The notes: a model not told the origin generated them from the sequence alone. Counted from the first letter of the stretch, positions 49,415-58,887 are shown. The stretch is DNA of 64,000 nt from Thermomonospora echinospora (GCF_900108175.1 NZ_FNVO01000013.1:62001-126000), one strand, 5' to 3'. Translations and numbers: made by a program.

Positions 49415-50940
49415 AGTCTTCCGCTCCTCCCGAGGCGGCCGCGCCGCCCGGCGGCGGCGAGCCCGGCCCCGACCGGCTAGACCGCGCGGTGTGGGCCACC
49501 GCCGCGGTGGTGGTGCTGGGCGCGATCATGTCGATCCTCGACGTGACCGTGGTCAACATCGCCATCCCGGAGCTGACCCATGAGTTCTCCGCGCCGCTGT
49601 CGCAGATCCAGTGGATCGCCACCGGGTACACGCTGGCGCTGGCCACCGTGATCCCGGTGACCGGCTGGGCCTGCGCCCGGTTCGGTACCAAGCGGCTGTA
49701 CATGGTCTCGCTGACGCTGTTCGTGCTCGGCTCGGCGCTGGCCGGGGCGGCCTGGTCGGCCGAGTCGCTGATCGCCTTCCGGGTGCTGCAGGGTCTGGGC
49801 GGCGGCATGATCATGCCGGCCGGAATGACCATCCTCACCCAGAAGGCCGGGCCGCAGCGGGTCGGCCAGGTGATGAGCGTGGTCGGCATCCCGATGCTGC
49901 TCGGCCCGATCACCGGCCCGATCCTGGGCGGCTGGCTGGTCGACGACGTGTCCTGGCGCTGGATCTTCTACATCAACGTCCCGATCGGCGCGATCGCGCT
50001 GTTCCTGGCCTGGCGGATCCTGGACCGTGACACCCCGCAGCCGGCCGAGCGGCTGGACCTGCCGGGGCTGGTGTTCCTGTCCCCGGGTCTGGCGTCGCTG
50101 ATCTACGGCCTGGCCACCGGCGCGGAGAAGGGCTCCTTCTCCTCGGCCACGGTGCTGATCACCACCGGGGTGGGCGCCGTGCTGGTGGCCGCGTTCGTGG
50201 TGCGCGCGCTCAGGGCCGACAACCCGCTGATCGACCTGCGGCTGTTCCGGCGCCGCTCGGTGGCCACCGCCTCGCTGACCATGGCGTTCTTCGGTATCGC
50301 CTTCTTCGGCGCGATGCTGCTGCTGCCGCTGTACTTCCAGGTGGTGCGGGGTGAGAGCGCGCTGGCCACCGGCCTGCTGCTGATCCCGCAGGGCGTCGGC
50401 GCGATGGTCACCATGCCGATCGGCGGCCAGCTCACCGACCGGATCGGCCCGGGCCGGGTGGTGATGGTCGGTATCCCGATCATCCTGGTCGGCATGTTCG
50501 GCCTGACCCAGGTGGAGGCCGACACCTCCTACTGGATGCTGGGCGGGGCGTTCTTCGTGCTGGGCCTCGGCATGGGCCTGACCATGATGCCGACGATGTC
50601 GGCGGCCATGCAGACCCTCGGCCACGACGAGATCCCGCGGGCCAGCACGGCGCTGAACATCATCCAGCAGGTGGCCGGCTCCATCGGCACCGCCGCGATC
50701 TCGGTGGTGCTGACCACCGAGATGAACGACCGGCTGCCCGGCGGGGGCGGTCTGGGCGGGGTCACCCAGGAGGTGCCGCCGGAGGCGATGGCCAAGCTGC
50801 TGCCGCTGATGGCCGACTCGTTCGCCGCCACCTTCTGGTGGTCGCTGGGGCTGCTGGTGCTGGCCTACATTCCGGCGCTGTTCCTGCCGCGCCGCAAGCC
50901 GGACCCGGCGCAGGTGCCGGCCCCGATGCCGATGCACTGA
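49411..50940 (+). CDS. MFS drug:H+ antiporter, DHA2 (14-span, EmrB/QacA) family
   Basis: An efflux permease of 509 residues with about 14 membrane spans. Motif A-like segments and VLGAIMSILDVTVVNIAIPEL, IQWIATGYTLALATVIPVTG, GLGGGMIMPAGMTIL and GPITGPILGGWLVDDVSWRW (motif C, typical of DHA exporters) are clear. The TTG start is inside the MarR stop, so the two genes are coupled. Substrates cannot be told from sequence. A GC hairpin follows the stop codon. Confidence 0.92.
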   Translation: MKSSAPPEAAAPPGGGEPGPDRLDRAVWATAAVVVLGAIMSILDVTVVNIAIPELTHEFSAPLSQIQWIATGYTLALATVIPVTGWACARFGTKRLYMVSLTLFVLGSALAGAAWSAESLIAFRVLQGLGGGMIMPAGMTILTQKAGPQRVGQVMSVVGIPMLLGPITGPILGGWLVDDVSWRWIFYINVPIGAIALFLAWRILDRDTPQPAERLDLPGLVFLSPGLASLIYGLATGAEKGSFSSATVLITTGVGAVLVAAFVVRALRADNPLIDLRLFRRRSVATASLTMAFFGIAFFGAMLLLPLYFQVVRGESALATGLLLIPQGVGAMVTMPIGGQLTDRIGPGRVVMVGIPIILVGMFGLTQVEADTSYWMLGGAFFVLGLGMGLTMMPTMSAAMQTLGHDEIPRASTALNIIQQVAGSIGTAAISVVLTTEMNDRLPGGGGLGGVTQEVPPEAMAKLLPLMADSFAATFWWSLGLLVLAYIPALFLPRRKPDPAQVPAPMPMH

Positions 50941-50958
50941 CCCGGTATCGGTGACGCC

Positions 50959-50988
50959 ATGCGGCCGGCGGCCCACCGCCGGCCGCAT
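50959..50988 (+). terminator. Hairpin after the MFS gene
   Basis: Perfect 13-bp arms ATGCGGCCGGCGG (50959-50971) and CCGCCGGCCGCAT (50976-50988) with a CCCA loop lie 18 bp past the stop. AT-rich rather than T-rich DNA follows. Confidence 0.7.
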
Positions 50989-50994
50989 CCGCAT

Positions 50995-51026
50995 ATATAT
51001 CCGCATGGACATATATCCGCATGGAC
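50995..51026. repeat. Perfect 16-bp AT-rich tandem duplication before mtnA
   Basis: ATATATCCGCATGGAC occurs twice in direct succession (50995-51010 and 51011-51026). ATATAT at both ends of the first unit plus spacer also gives an inverted repeat. The patch is strikingly AT-rich for this genome and lies directly in front of the mtnA ribosome site, so it may hold the promoter -10 or a regulator site. Confidence 0.9.
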
Positions 51027-51038
51027 GAGGAGCCGAAC

Positions 51039-52064
51039 GTGGCCGAACTGCAGGCCGTGACCTGGACCGGCGACGCGCTGCGGCTGATCGACCAGACCGT
51101 GCTGCCCGCCCGGCTGGAGCATCTGGAGGTCCGCGACGTGGACGTCCTGGTGGACGCCATCCGGCGGCTGGTGGTGCGGGGCGCCCCGGCGCTGGGCGTC
51201 ACCGGCGCCTACGGGGTCGCCGTGGCGATGCTGCAGGCCGAGCGGGAGGGCTGGGACCGCGCCGCCCTGGAGGCGGCCGTGGACCGGATCCGCACGGCCC
51301 GGCCGACGGCAGTCAACCTGGCCGGCGGGGTTGACCGCGTCCGCCCACTCATCGGCGACGGGCTCGCGGCGGTCACCGCCGAGGCCGGGCGGGTGCTGCG
51401 CGAGGACGTGGCGGCCAACCGCGCCATGGGCGCCCATGGCGCGGACTGGATCGCGCGGCGGGTGTCCCGGCGGCCGCTGCGCGTGCTGACGCACTGCAAC
51501 ACCGGCTCGCTGGCCACCGCGGGCTGGGGCACCGCCCTGGGCGTGATCCGCGAGCTGCACGCCCGGGGCCTGCTGGAGATGGTGTACGCCGACGAGACCA
51601 GGCCGCTGCTGCAGGGCTCCCGGCTGACCGCCTGGGAACTGGCGCACGACGGCATCCCGCACCGCGTGCTGGCCGACGGCGCCGCCGCGAGCACGATCCT
51701 GCGGGGCCTGGTGGACGTGGCGGTCATCGGCGCCGACCGGATCGCCGCCAACGGCGATACGGCCAACAAGATCGGCTCGGTGGGGGTCGCGCTGGCCTGC
51801 GCGGACGCCGGCATCCCGTTCGTGGTGGCGGCCCCGTGGAGCACGATCGACCCGGGCACCGCGACCGGGGAGGACATCCCCATCGAGCTGCGCGACGGCC
51901 GGGAGGTGCTGGCCTGGGAGGGCGCCCGGACCGCGCCGGCGGGCTCGGAGGGCTTCAATCCCGCCTTCGACGTGACCCCGGCCCGGCTGATCAGCGCGCT
52001 GGTCACCGAGACGGGTGTGCTGGAGCCCGCCCGGGGCCGGGTGCCGGTGCCCGGCGGAGCCTGA
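51039..52064 (+). CDS. mtnA: S-methyl-5-thioribose-1-phosphate isomerase
   Basis: Converts 5-methylthioribose-1-phosphate to 5-methylthioribulose-1-phosphate in methionine salvage. It has 341 residues. RRLVVRGAPALGVTGAYGVA, LTHCNTGSLATAGWGTALGV (catalytic Cys near residue 153) and VAVIGADRIAANGDTANKIG (catalytic Asp near 235) are diagnostic. An ATG exists at 51021 inside the tandem repeat, but GAGGAG lies 9 nt before GTG 51039 and overlaps that ATG region, so GTG 51039 is chosen. No other salvage gene is adjacent. Confidence 0.92.
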   Translation: MAELQAVTWTGDALRLIDQTVLPARLEHLEVRDVDVLVDAIRRLVVRGAPALGVTGAYGVAVAMLQAEREGWDRAALEAAVDRIRTARPTAVNLAGGVDRVRPLIGDGLAAVTAEAGRVLREDVAANRAMGAHGADWIARRVSRRPLRVLTHCNTGSLATAGWGTALGVIRELHARGLLEMVYADETRPLLQGSRLTAWELAHDGIPHRVLADGAAASTILRGLVDVAVIGADRIAANGDTANKIGSVGVALACADAGIPFVVAAPWSTIDPGTATGEDIPIELRDGREVLAWEGARTAPAGSEGFNPAFDVTPARLISALVTETGVLEPARGRVPVPGGA

Positions 52065-52067
52065 GGG

Positions 52068-52955
52068 TCACATCCGGTCGAGGATGCCGGCGATGACGTC
52101 CGCCGTCCGCGACGGCGGCTCGGCGTCCAGGCACAGGCGTTCCATCACCGCCAGGTAGCGCTCCACGTCGGCGGGCTTGTCGACGTACAGGGCGCTGGTG
52201 AGCTGCTCCAGGTAGACCACGTCGGGCAGCTCGCTCTCGGCGAACCGCAGGATGCTGAACGCGCCGCCCGCCGCTGCGTGCCCGCCGGACTCGAACGGCA
52301 CCACCTGCAGGATGACCCCGGGCATGGCGCACATGTCGATCAGGTGCCGCAGCTGCTCGCGCATCACCGCGCGCCCGCCGACCGGGCGGGACAGCGCCGC
52401 CTCGTCCACCACCGCCCACAGCCGGGGCGACGCCGGGCCGGTGAGCAGGCGCTGGCGCCGCATCCGCAGCTCCACGCGCCGCTCGATCTCGTCGGCGCCG
52501 GCGGCCGGGTGGCCGAGCCGGGCGACCGCGCGGGCGTAGTCCTCGGTCTGCAGCAGCCCGGGCACGAACTGCACCTCGTACTCGCGGATCCGGGTGGCGT
52601 CCTGCTCCAGCCCGAGGTAGGTCTCGAACCACTGTGGCAGCACGTCGGAGTACTGGTGCCACCAGCCGGGCCGGTTGGCCTGGGCGGCCAGCGACAGCAG
52701 CGTCTCGCGCAGGTCGCCGGTGACCCGGTAGGCGTCCAGCAGGTCGCCGACGTCGCGCGGCTTGAAGCCGACCTTGCCCAGCTCCAGCCAGCTGATCTTC
52801 GACTCCGAACCACGGATCAGCGCGCCGGCCTCGGCGCGCGACAGCCCCGCCTCCTCACGGAGCCGGCGCAACCGGCCGCCGAGCACGATGCGCAGGGCGG
52901 TCGGTCCGCTCTGCTGCCGCCCGGCGGATCGGCGGTGCGGCTGGGCAATGGTCAT
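52068..52955 (-). CDS. XRE-type helix-turn-helix regulator with DUF5753 domain
   Basis: A 295-residue WhiJ-like regulator. The N-terminal helix-turn-helix (LRRLREEAGLSRAEAGALIR, then GSESKISWLELGKVGFKPRD) is followed by a DUF5753 domain starting near WFETYLGLEQDATRIREYEV, with FVPGLLQTEDYARAVARLG and QVVPFESGGHAAAGGAFSIL. In streptomycetes such regulators act with DUF397 and RsbW-like genes, as seen here, in development or antibiotic control. It is convergent with mtnA, 3 bp apart. Confidence 0.92.
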   Translation of the reverse strand: MTIAQPHRRSAGRQQSGPTALRIVLGGRLRRLREEAGLSRAEAGALIRGSESKISWLELGKVGFKPRDVGDLLDAYRVTGDLRETLLSLAAQANRPGWWHQYSDVLPQWFETYLGLEQDATRIREYEVQFVPGLLQTEDYARAVARLGHPAAGADEIERRVELRMRRQRLLTGPASPRLWAVVDEAALSRPVGGRAVMREQLRHLIDMCAMPGVILQVVPFESGGHAAAGGAFSILRFAESELPDVVYLEQLTSALYVDKPADVERYLAVMERLCLDAEPPSRTADVIAGILDRM

Positions 52956-53180
52956 CTGTCACTCCCGGTGGGCCTGGAGCGGAAAGTATCCCACCGGAAC
53001 GCCCGGGGGCACAGCCTTGGCGGGCGGCCGGGAGGGCGGCGGCCCGCAGGCCGGCGGGCCGAAACACCGGGGCGCGGAGGGGCGCCGGGCGGCACGGGCG
53101 CACGGCGTGCCGCCGGGGGGAGCCGCCGGGCGCGCGACCTGCGGCGAACGGGGAGTCGAGGTGACGCGCCCGGCGAGGGG

Positions 53181-53411
53181 TCAGGCGATCAGATGGTCGA
53201 AGTCGCCGTCCTTGGCGCCTCCCACGAAGGCCTCGATCTCCTCTCTGGTGTAGACGAGCACCGGTCCCTGGGGGTACCGGGAGTTTCGGACAGCGATCTC
53301 CCCGGTTGGAAGCTGGGCCATTTCCACACAGTTGCCGCTCGGGTTGCTCCGTCGGCTCTTCTGCCAGACCAGCCCCTGCTCACCGGAAACCGACACTCTG
53401 ACGTTGTACAT
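53181..53411 (-). CDS. DUF397 domain protein
   Basis: A 76-residue protein with the family core WQKSRRSNPSGNCVEMAQL, VAVRNSRYPQGPVLVYT-like strand, and EEIEAFVGGAKDGDFDHL at the end. DUF397 proteins are usually encoded beside DUF5753 regulators and may be modulators or antitoxin-like partners. It lies in the same direction as the XRE gene, 225 bp upstream of it; that gap shows no recognisable gene. It diverges from the ATPase gene across a palindrome. Confidence 0.92.
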   Translation of the reverse strand: MYNVRVSVSGEQGLVWQKSRRSNPSGNCVEMAQLPTGEIAVRNSRYPQGPVLVYTREEIEAFVGGAKDGDFDHLIA

Positions 53412-53456
53412 ACTCGCCCCCTTGGACAGAGCCCCACCCGAGGCCTACTGTACTGA

Positions 53457-53468
53457 ATGCACGTGCAT
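53457..53468. promoter_or_regulatory. ATGCACGTGCAT palindrome between DUF397 and ATPase genes
   Basis: A perfect 12-bp palindrome with further TGCA half-site-like elements downstream (CTTGCAGACGCGCTTGCACCTGCAC at about 53472-53496 contains three). It lies between the divergent DUF397 and RsbW-like genes and is the best candidate target of the WhiJ-like regulator. Confidence 0.55.
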
Positions 53469-53555
53469 CCGTTCTTGCAGACGCGCTTGCACCTGCACAA
53501 CATCGGGAGCAAGATAGCGAACACAGGCCACCGACAGCCCCTGGGGTTTTTCGCG

Positions 53556-54116
53556 ATGATCCTTGACCAGGCAGACGACGCCACCGACATGCCGGCCCGG
53601 GAAGGACGGCGGCACTGGTGGCTGTCGGCGCTGGACCAGTCCCCCCGGCCGCCCGGCCACTGGCCGATACCGCCCGCGGGCAGCCCGCGCACGGCGCGGC
53701 TCGTGCTCCGCACCGAGGCCGGCTCGCCCAGGGCCGCACGCGAGTTCACCGCGCGCACCCTCGGCGACTGGGAGCTCTACGACCCGTCCGACGACGTCAC
53801 CATGGTGGTCTCCGAGCTGGTCACCAACGCGGTCCGCTACGGGCTGGACGGGCTACCGCCGGCCGCCCAGCTGTGCCCGGTGCAGCTGGCGCTGTTCGGC
53901 CACCCGCGCCGGCTGGTGGTGGTCGTCACCGACCCCAGCGACCACATCCCCCAGGCCGCCGAGCCCGGCGCCGACCGGATCAGCGAGTTCAGCGAGCGGG
54001 GCCGGGGCCTGCTGGTCGTGCAGGCCCTCAGCAGCGCCTGGGGCTGGGCCCCGCTGACCAGCGGCGGCAAGGCCGTCTGGGCGGCCTTCGACCTGCGGCG
54101 CCGTCCGGGCCGCTGA
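53556..54116 (+). CDS. RsbW/SpoIIAB-like ATP-binding protein (HATPase)
   Basis: A single-domain GHKL ATPase of 186 residues. VVSELVTNAVRYGLDG is the N box with the metal-binding Asn, and ERGRGLLVVQALSSAWGW is the G box that shapes the ATP lid. Family members phosphorylate anti-sigma antagonists or bind sigma factors. The frame is open from 53457, but that start lies in a palindrome; ATG 53556 and ATG 53589 are more likely. It completes the XRE/DUF397/ATPase triad. The following 222 bp show nothing recognisable. Confidence 0.85.
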   Translation: MILDQADDATDMPAREGRRHWWLSALDQSPRPPGHWPIPPAGSPRTARLVLRTEAGSPRAAREFTARTLGDWELYDPSDDVTMVVSELVTNAVRYGLDGLPPAAQLCPVQLALFGHPRRLVVVVTDPSDHIPQAAEPGADRISEFSERGRGLLVVQALSSAWGWAPLTSGGKAVWAAFDLRRRPGR

Positions 54117-54338
54117 CCCCGTTCCTCCGGGATCGGGTCCAGCGCCCCCGAGCACGTCCCATGACGGGCCCGGCCCGTTCCACGGGAACGCCGCACCTTC
54201 CAGGCAACGCCGGATCTCCGGGACACGGCGGGGCGACCCGACGGTCGCCCCGCCCCGGACGCCGACCGCCCGGTCCCGGCACGGACCGCCTCCGGGGCAC
54301 GGACGCCCCACCGGGCGCGTCGGCCCGGCAGGCGCGGG

Positions 54339-55751
54339 TCAGCGGGCGGAGGGCGGGTCGGGGTGCTGGGGCTCCTCCAGAGCACTGAGGAACTCGCGGG
54401 CCCAGCGGTCCACGTCGTGCTCGATCACCCGCCTGCGCATCGGGCGCATCCGGCGGGCCTGCTCGGCGGGCTCGGCGCGCAGCGCCTCCAGCAGGGTGCT
54501 CTTGAGCCCGTTGATGTCGTAGGGGTTGACCAGGTAGGCCCGCTTGAGCTCGTCGGCCGCGCCGGCGAACTCGCTGAGCACCAGGGAGCCGCGGTGGTCG
54601 GCCCGGCACGCCACATACTCCTTGGCGACCAGGTTCATGCCGTCCCGCAGCGGCGTCACCACCATCACGTCCGCCGCCAGGAACAGCGCCGCCAGCTCGT
54701 CGCGGGTGTAGGAGGTGTGCATGTAGTTGATCACCGGCACGCCGAGCTCGGAGTACTCCCCGTTGGTCCGGCCGACCTGCTGCTCGATCGTGTCGCGCAG
54801 CAGCCGGTACTGCTCGACCCGTTCCCGGCTGGGGGTGGCGATCTGCACGAACGCCGCCTCGCCCGGCTTGAGCTCGCCGTCGCGGAACAGCTCCCCGAAC
54901 GCCTGCAAGCGCTGGGTGATGCCCTTGGTGTAGTCGAGCCGGTCCACCCCGAGCAGGACCTTGGCCCCGCCGAGGTCGGCGCGGATCTCCTCCGAGCGCC
55001 GCCGCACCGCCGGGTCGTTGACCAGCGCCTCCAGCTCCTGCACGTCCACCGAGATGGGGAAGGCGGCGGCCCGCACCACGCGGTCGCCCACGAAGGCCAG
55101 CTGCCCGCTGGTGCGCCCGTCCAGCAGCCGGCGCACCAGCCGCAGGAAGTTGGCCGCGGCGCCGGGCCGCTGGAAGCCCACCAGGTCGGCGCCCAGCAGC
55201 CCCTCGATGATCTGCCGCCGCCAGGGAAGCTGCCAGAACAGTTCCAGCGGCGGGAACGGGATGTGCAGGAAGAATCCGATCCGCAGGTCCGGCCGCAGCT
55301 TGCGGAGCATGGCCGGCACCAACTGGAGCTGGTAGTCCTGCACCCACACCACGGCGCCCTCGGCCGCGACCTGGGCGGCGGCCTCGGCGAACCGCTCGTT
55401 GACCCGCACATAGGCCTCCCAGAGCTTGCGCTCGTAGACCGGCGGGGCGATCACGTCGTGGTAGAGCGGCCACAGCGTGGCGTTGGAGAACCCCTCGTAG
55501 TAGCGCTCGACGTCGAGGGCCGACAGCGGCACCGGCACCAAGTTCATGCCGTCCTCGACGAACGGCTCCAACTCCTCGTCAGGGGCGCCCGACCAGCCGA
55601 TCCACGCGCCCTCACGGGACCGCATCACCGGCGCGATCGCGGTCACCAGACCACCGGGGCTGCGCCGCCAGGACGCCGCCCCGTCCTCGGCGACCACCCG
55701 GTCCACCGGCAGCCGGTTGGCCACCACCACGAACTCACTGCGGTCCGACAC
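54339..55751 (-). CDS. otsA: Trehalose-6-phosphate synthase
   Basis: A GT20 glycosyltransferase of 470 residues that joins a nucleotide-glucose to glucose-6-phosphate to give trehalose-6-phosphate, a stress protectant precursor. [11 protein letters not shown] and [16 protein letters not shown] open it, [20 protein letters not shown] is the central family signature, [20 protein letters not shown] contacts donor, and [18 protein letters not shown] binds donor phosphates. No otsB is adjacent. It diverges from the FAD oxidase gene. Confidence 0.95.
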   Translation of the reverse strand: MSDRSEFVVVANRLPVDRVVAEDGAASWRRSPGGLVTAIAPVMRSREGAWIGWSGAPDEELEPFVEDGMNLVPVPLSALDVERYYEGFSNATLWPLYHDVIAPPVYERKLWEAYVRVNERFAEAAAQVAAEGAVVWVQDYQLQLVPAMLRKLRPDLRIGFFLHIPFPPLELFWQLPWRRQIIEGLLGADLVGFQRPGAAANFLRLVRRLLDGRTSGQLAFVGDRVVRAAAFPISVDVQELEALVNDPAVRRRSEEIRADLGGAKVLLGVDRLDYTKGITQRLQAFGELFRDGELKPGEAAFVQIATPSRERVEQYRLLRDTIEQQVGRTNGEYSELGVPVINYMHTSYTRDELAALFLAADVMVVTPLRDGMNLVAKEYVACRADHRGSLVLSEFAGAADELKRAYLVNPYDINGLKSTLLEALRAEPAEQARRMRPMRRRVIEHDVDRWAREFLSALEEPQHPDPPSAR

Positions 55752-55964
55752 CTGTCCTCCTTGACGATTTCCATGATCAGATGCCCGGAAACAGAGGATT
55801 GAACCTCGATGACGGAATGTGCTCGGTCACTCCGGCCACGCCCGTCGAGGCACGGGTTCCGGCGCACCGTCCGGGGCCGGTGCCGCCGGGCATACTCGGC
55901 CGGGGCCTTCCGGCGTTGCGCACCGCCCATGCCCCCATCATCCGGGAGCGAGGAGATATATTCC

Positions 55965-57113
55965 ATGATTGGCGATTTCGGGGGAATCGTCCGCCTCATT
56001 CCTCGGCAGACCGTCCGCCCGGCCACGGCCGGAGAGGTGGCGGCGGTGCTGCGGGCGGCGCGGGTTCCCGTGGTGCCGCGCGGGTACGGCCACTCCACCT
56101 ACGGGCAGGCGCAGGTCGCCGACGGTGTGCTGCTCGACATGCGGGGGCTGCGCACCGTCCACGAGGTGCGGCCCGACCGGGTGGTGGTGGACGCCGGGGC
56201 GACCTGGCGGGAGGTCCTGGACGCGACGCTGCCGCGGGGCCGCACTCCCCCGGTGCTCACCGACTACCTGGACGTGACCGTGGGCGGGACGCTGGCGGCG
56301 GGCGGTGTCGGCGGCACCTCGCACCGGTACGGAGTGCAGGCCGACCAGGTGCTGGCCCTGGAGGTCGCCACACCGGCGGGCGAGGTGGTGACCTGCTCCC
56401 CGGAGGAGAACCGGGCGCTGTTCGACGCGGTGCGCGCCGGGCTCGGACGGCACGGGGTGATCACCCGGGCGGTGCTGCGGCTGGTCCCGGCGCCCGAGCG
56501 CGTCCGCTCGTTCAAGCTGCTGTACGCGACGGCCGGCGCGCTGCTGGACGCGCAGCGGCGGATCCCGGCCGACCACATCTCCGGCCAGGCCAAGCTCGGT
56601 CTCGGCCTCCGGTACGAGCTGACGGCGGTGTGCCACGACCCGGGCCGGCGCATCGACGGCGCCTTCGAGGAGGAGGAACTGCCGTACGCCGAGTTCGCCG
56701 ACCGGATGCGCCCGGACGTCGAGGAGCTGATCCGGCTCGGTGAGTGGGCGCGCCCGCACCCGTGGGGCATCGTGTTCCTGCCCGCCCGCCGCGCCGCCGA
56801 GGTCATCGAGACCACCCTCGCCGAGACCGGCCCCACCGGCCTGGGACTCAGCGGAGTGGTCCTGATCAGCCCGCTGACCGTACGGGACGTCCCGGCGCTG
56901 CGCGTGCCCGCGGACCCGGTGATGTTCGCGCTGCTGCGCACCGCCTCACCGGGCGCGGCCTCCCCGGACGCCATGGTCGCGGCCAACCGCCGCCTGCACG
57001 AACGCGCACGCCGGGTCGGCGGCACCCGCTACCCCATCGACGCCGCCCCGCCGGACCCCCACCGGCCCGTGCGGACGCCGCCTCCTGAGGGAGCGGATCA
57101 GGAGTCCAGGTAG
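55965..57113 (+). CDS. FAD-binding oxidoreductase (PCMH/FAD-linked oxidase type)
   Basis: A flavoenzyme of 382 residues. The FAD domain has PVVPRGYGHSTYGQAQV, VVVDAGATWREVLDATLPRG, and TVGGTLAAGGVGGTSHRYG, as in cytokinin-dehydrogenase-like oxidases. The C-terminal substrate domain is shorter than the usual 450-500-residue relatives and ends in a proline-rich tail. The histidine in GYGHSTYG is in the position used for covalent flavin attachment in some relatives. ATG 55965 follows GAGGAG. The 3' end overlaps the convergent response regulator gene by 16 bases. Confidence 0.83.
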   Translation: MIGDFGGIVRLIPRQTVRPATAGEVAAVLRAARVPVVPRGYGHSTYGQAQVADGVLLDMRGLRTVHEVRPDRVVVDAGATWREVLDATLPRGRTPPVLTDYLDVTVGGTLAAGGVGGTSHRYGVQADQVLALEVATPAGEVVTCSPEENRALFDAVRAGLGRHGVITRAVLRLVPAPERVRSFKLLYATAGALLDAQRRIPADHISGQAKLGLGLRYELTAVCHDPGRRIDGAFEEEELPYAEFADRMRPDVEELIRLGEWARPHPWGIVFLPARRAAEVIETTLAETGPTGLGLSGVVLISPLTVRDVPALRVPADPVMFALLRTASPGAASPDAMVAANRRLHERARRVGGTRYPIDAAPPDPHRPVRTPPPEGADQESR

Positions 57114-57742
57114 CGCAGGACCGCCAGGACGCGGCGGCTGAAGCCGGTGGTGCCGGTCAGATCGAGCTTGTCGAAGATCTGGTTGACGTGCTTTTCCACC
57201 GCGCTCTGCGAGACGTGCAGGTGGGCGGCGATGGAGGCGTTGGTGTGGCCCTGGGCCATCAGCCCCAGCACGTCGCGTTCGCGCGGCGTGAGGCGGCTGA
57301 GCGGGTCGGTGCGGGTGCTGCGGGCCAGCAGTCGGCGGACCACCTCAGGGTCGAAGGCGGCGCCCCCGGCGGCGACGCGGTCCAGCGCGTCCAGGAACTC
57401 GTCGATCTGGCCCACCCGGTCCTTGAGCAGGTAGCCGACGCCGCCGCCCTCCCCGGTGATGAGGTCGGTGGCGTAGCGCTGCTCGACGTACTGCGACAGC
57501 ACCAGCACCGCCACGCCCGGCCAGCGGCGCCGGATCTCCAGGGCGGCGCGCACCCCCTCGTCGGTGTGGGTCGGCGGCATCCGCACGTCGGCGACCACCA
57601 CGTCCGGAGGGTCGGCGGCCACCGCCGCCAGCAGCGCGTCGGCGTCGCCGACCGCGGCGACCACCTCGTGGCCCTCCTCGGCCAGCAGCCGGACCAGCCC
57701 CTCGCGCAGCAGCGTGGAGTCCTCGGCCAGCATCACCCGCAC
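57098..57742 (-). CDS. NarL/LuxR family response regulator
   Basis: A 214-residue two-component regulator. The receiver has VMLAEDSTLLREGLVRLLAE and the phospho-acceptor D52 in VVVADVRMPPTHTDEG; GYLLKDR holds the conserved Lys. The LuxR helix-turn-helix is LTPRERDVLGLMAQGHTNAS, then IAAHLHVSQSAVEKHVNQIF. GTG 57742 follows GGAG and overlaps the kinase stop, so kinase and regulator are translated together. Confidence 0.92.
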   Translation of the reverse strand: MRVMLAEDSTLLREGLVRLLAEEGHEVVAAVGDADALLAAVAADPPDVVVADVRMPPTHTDEGVRAALEIRRRWPGVAVLVLSQYVEQRYATDLITGEGGGVGYLLKDRVGQIDEFLDALDRVAAGGAAFDPEVVRRLLARSTRTDPLSRLTPRERDVLGLMAQGHTNASIAAHLHVSQSAVEKHVNQIFDKLDLTGTTGFSRRVLAVLRYLDS

Positions 57743-58887
57743 GGCAGCTCCGCGGTGATCACGGTGGGCCCGCCGAGCGGGCTGTCGACGCCCAGCCGGC
57801 CGTCCAGGGCCGCCACCCGGCGGGTCAGGCCGGCCAGCCCGCCACCAGTGGGGTCGGCCCCGCCGATCCCGTCGTCCTCGATACGCACCCGCAGCATGAT
57901 GCCCTCCTGACTCACCTGGACGGTCACCCGCTCGGCGCGGGCGTGCTTGGCGGCGTTGGTGACGGCCTCGCAGACCACGAAGTAGGCGGCGGTCTCCACC
58001 CGTCCGGGCGGCCGGCGCCCGGCGGTGTAGTCGATGGTCACCGGGACCGCGGACCGTTCGGCCACGGTCTCCAGCGCGGCGCGCAGCCCGTCGGCGTCCA
58101 GCGCGGCCGGGTAGACCCGCCAGGACACCTCCCGCAGGTCCTCCAGCGCCCGCTGCGCCTCCTCGTGCGCCTGCCGGACCAGGTCGGCGGCCCGGTCGGG
58201 GTCGCGGGCCCGGCGGGCACGGCCGATCAGCATCGACAGCCCGACCAGCCGCTGCTGCACCCCGTCGTGCAGGTCCCGTTCGATCCGGCGGCGCTCGTCG
58301 TCGATCGCGTCGACGACCTCGGCCCGGCTGGTCGACAACTGGGCGATCCGCTGCTCGTACGCCTGGCGGGAGCTGGGGGCCAGGCAGCTGCGCACCAGCC
58401 GCCGCTCCAGGGCGGCGATCCCGACCAGGCCCTGCAGGTCCAGGAACAGCAGCACGCCCCCGACCCCGGCGGCCGCCAGCAGCCGCTCGGCGTTGGGCCC
58501 GTAGTCGGGGGGATAGGTGCCGGTCGTCCACCAGTACAGCAGGAGGGCCGCCAGCGCCAGGCCGTAGACCAGCAGGAGCAGGACGGCACCGCCCAGCAGT
58601 CCGACCGGGACGCGCAGCACCAGGTACGCCAGCGCCCGCAGCGGCGGGTACCCCCCGGGAACACCGTCGACGCGCAAGAAGATCTCCAGCCGTTTGCGTT
58701 CGACCTCGGCGAGCCACCCGGCGACCGTGCCGACCATCCGGGGCACCGCCCGTTCACCCCGAGAAGAGACGAACGAGTACGCGAACCCCAGGGCGGCCAG
58801 CACCAGGAACACCGCCTCCACCACGGCGGTGACGGCGCCCAGCACCAGCCCGATCAGCGCCCGCAGCACGATCGCCGTGACCCTCAT
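57733..58887 (-). CDS. Sensor histidine kinase (HisKA_3/NarX-like)
   Basis: The partner kinase of the response regulator, 384 residues. Four to five membrane spans (ALIGLVLGAVTAVVEAVFLV, FLVLAALGFAYSF, LGGAVLLLLVYGLALAALLL) and a sensor-like loop precede the HisKA_3 helix ERDLHDGVQQRLVGLSMLIG, with phospho-accepting H207. The ATPase domain shows VVCEAVTNAAKHARAERVTV and GGGLAGLTRRVAALDG. ATG 58887 is chosen because longer frames add low-complexity sequence. The signal is unknown. Confidence 0.9.
   Translation of the reverse strand: MRVTAIVLRALIGLVLGAVTAVVEAVFLVLAALGFAYSFVSSRGERAVPRMVGTVAGWLAEVERKRLEIFLRVDGVPGGYPPLRALAYLVLRVPVGLLGGAVLLLLVYGLALAALLLYWWTTGTYPPDYGPNAERLLAAAGVGGVLLFLDLQGLVGIAALERRLVRSCLAPSSRQAYEQRIAQLSTSRAEVVDAIDDERRRIERDLHDGVQQRLVGLSMLIGRARRARDPDRAADLVRQAHEEAQRALEDLREVSWRVYPAALDADGLRAALETVAERSAVPVTIDYTAGRRPPGRVETAAYFVVCEAVTNAAKHARAERVTVQVSQEGIMLRVRIEDDGIGGADPTGGGLAGLTRRVAALDGRLGVDSPLGGPTVITAELPCG

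Noticed and set aside
53457-53555. N-terminal extension of the RsbW-like protein from ATG 53457
   Set aside because: The start is inside a perfect palindrome with TGCA half-sites, and the added residues are not part of the ATPase family.
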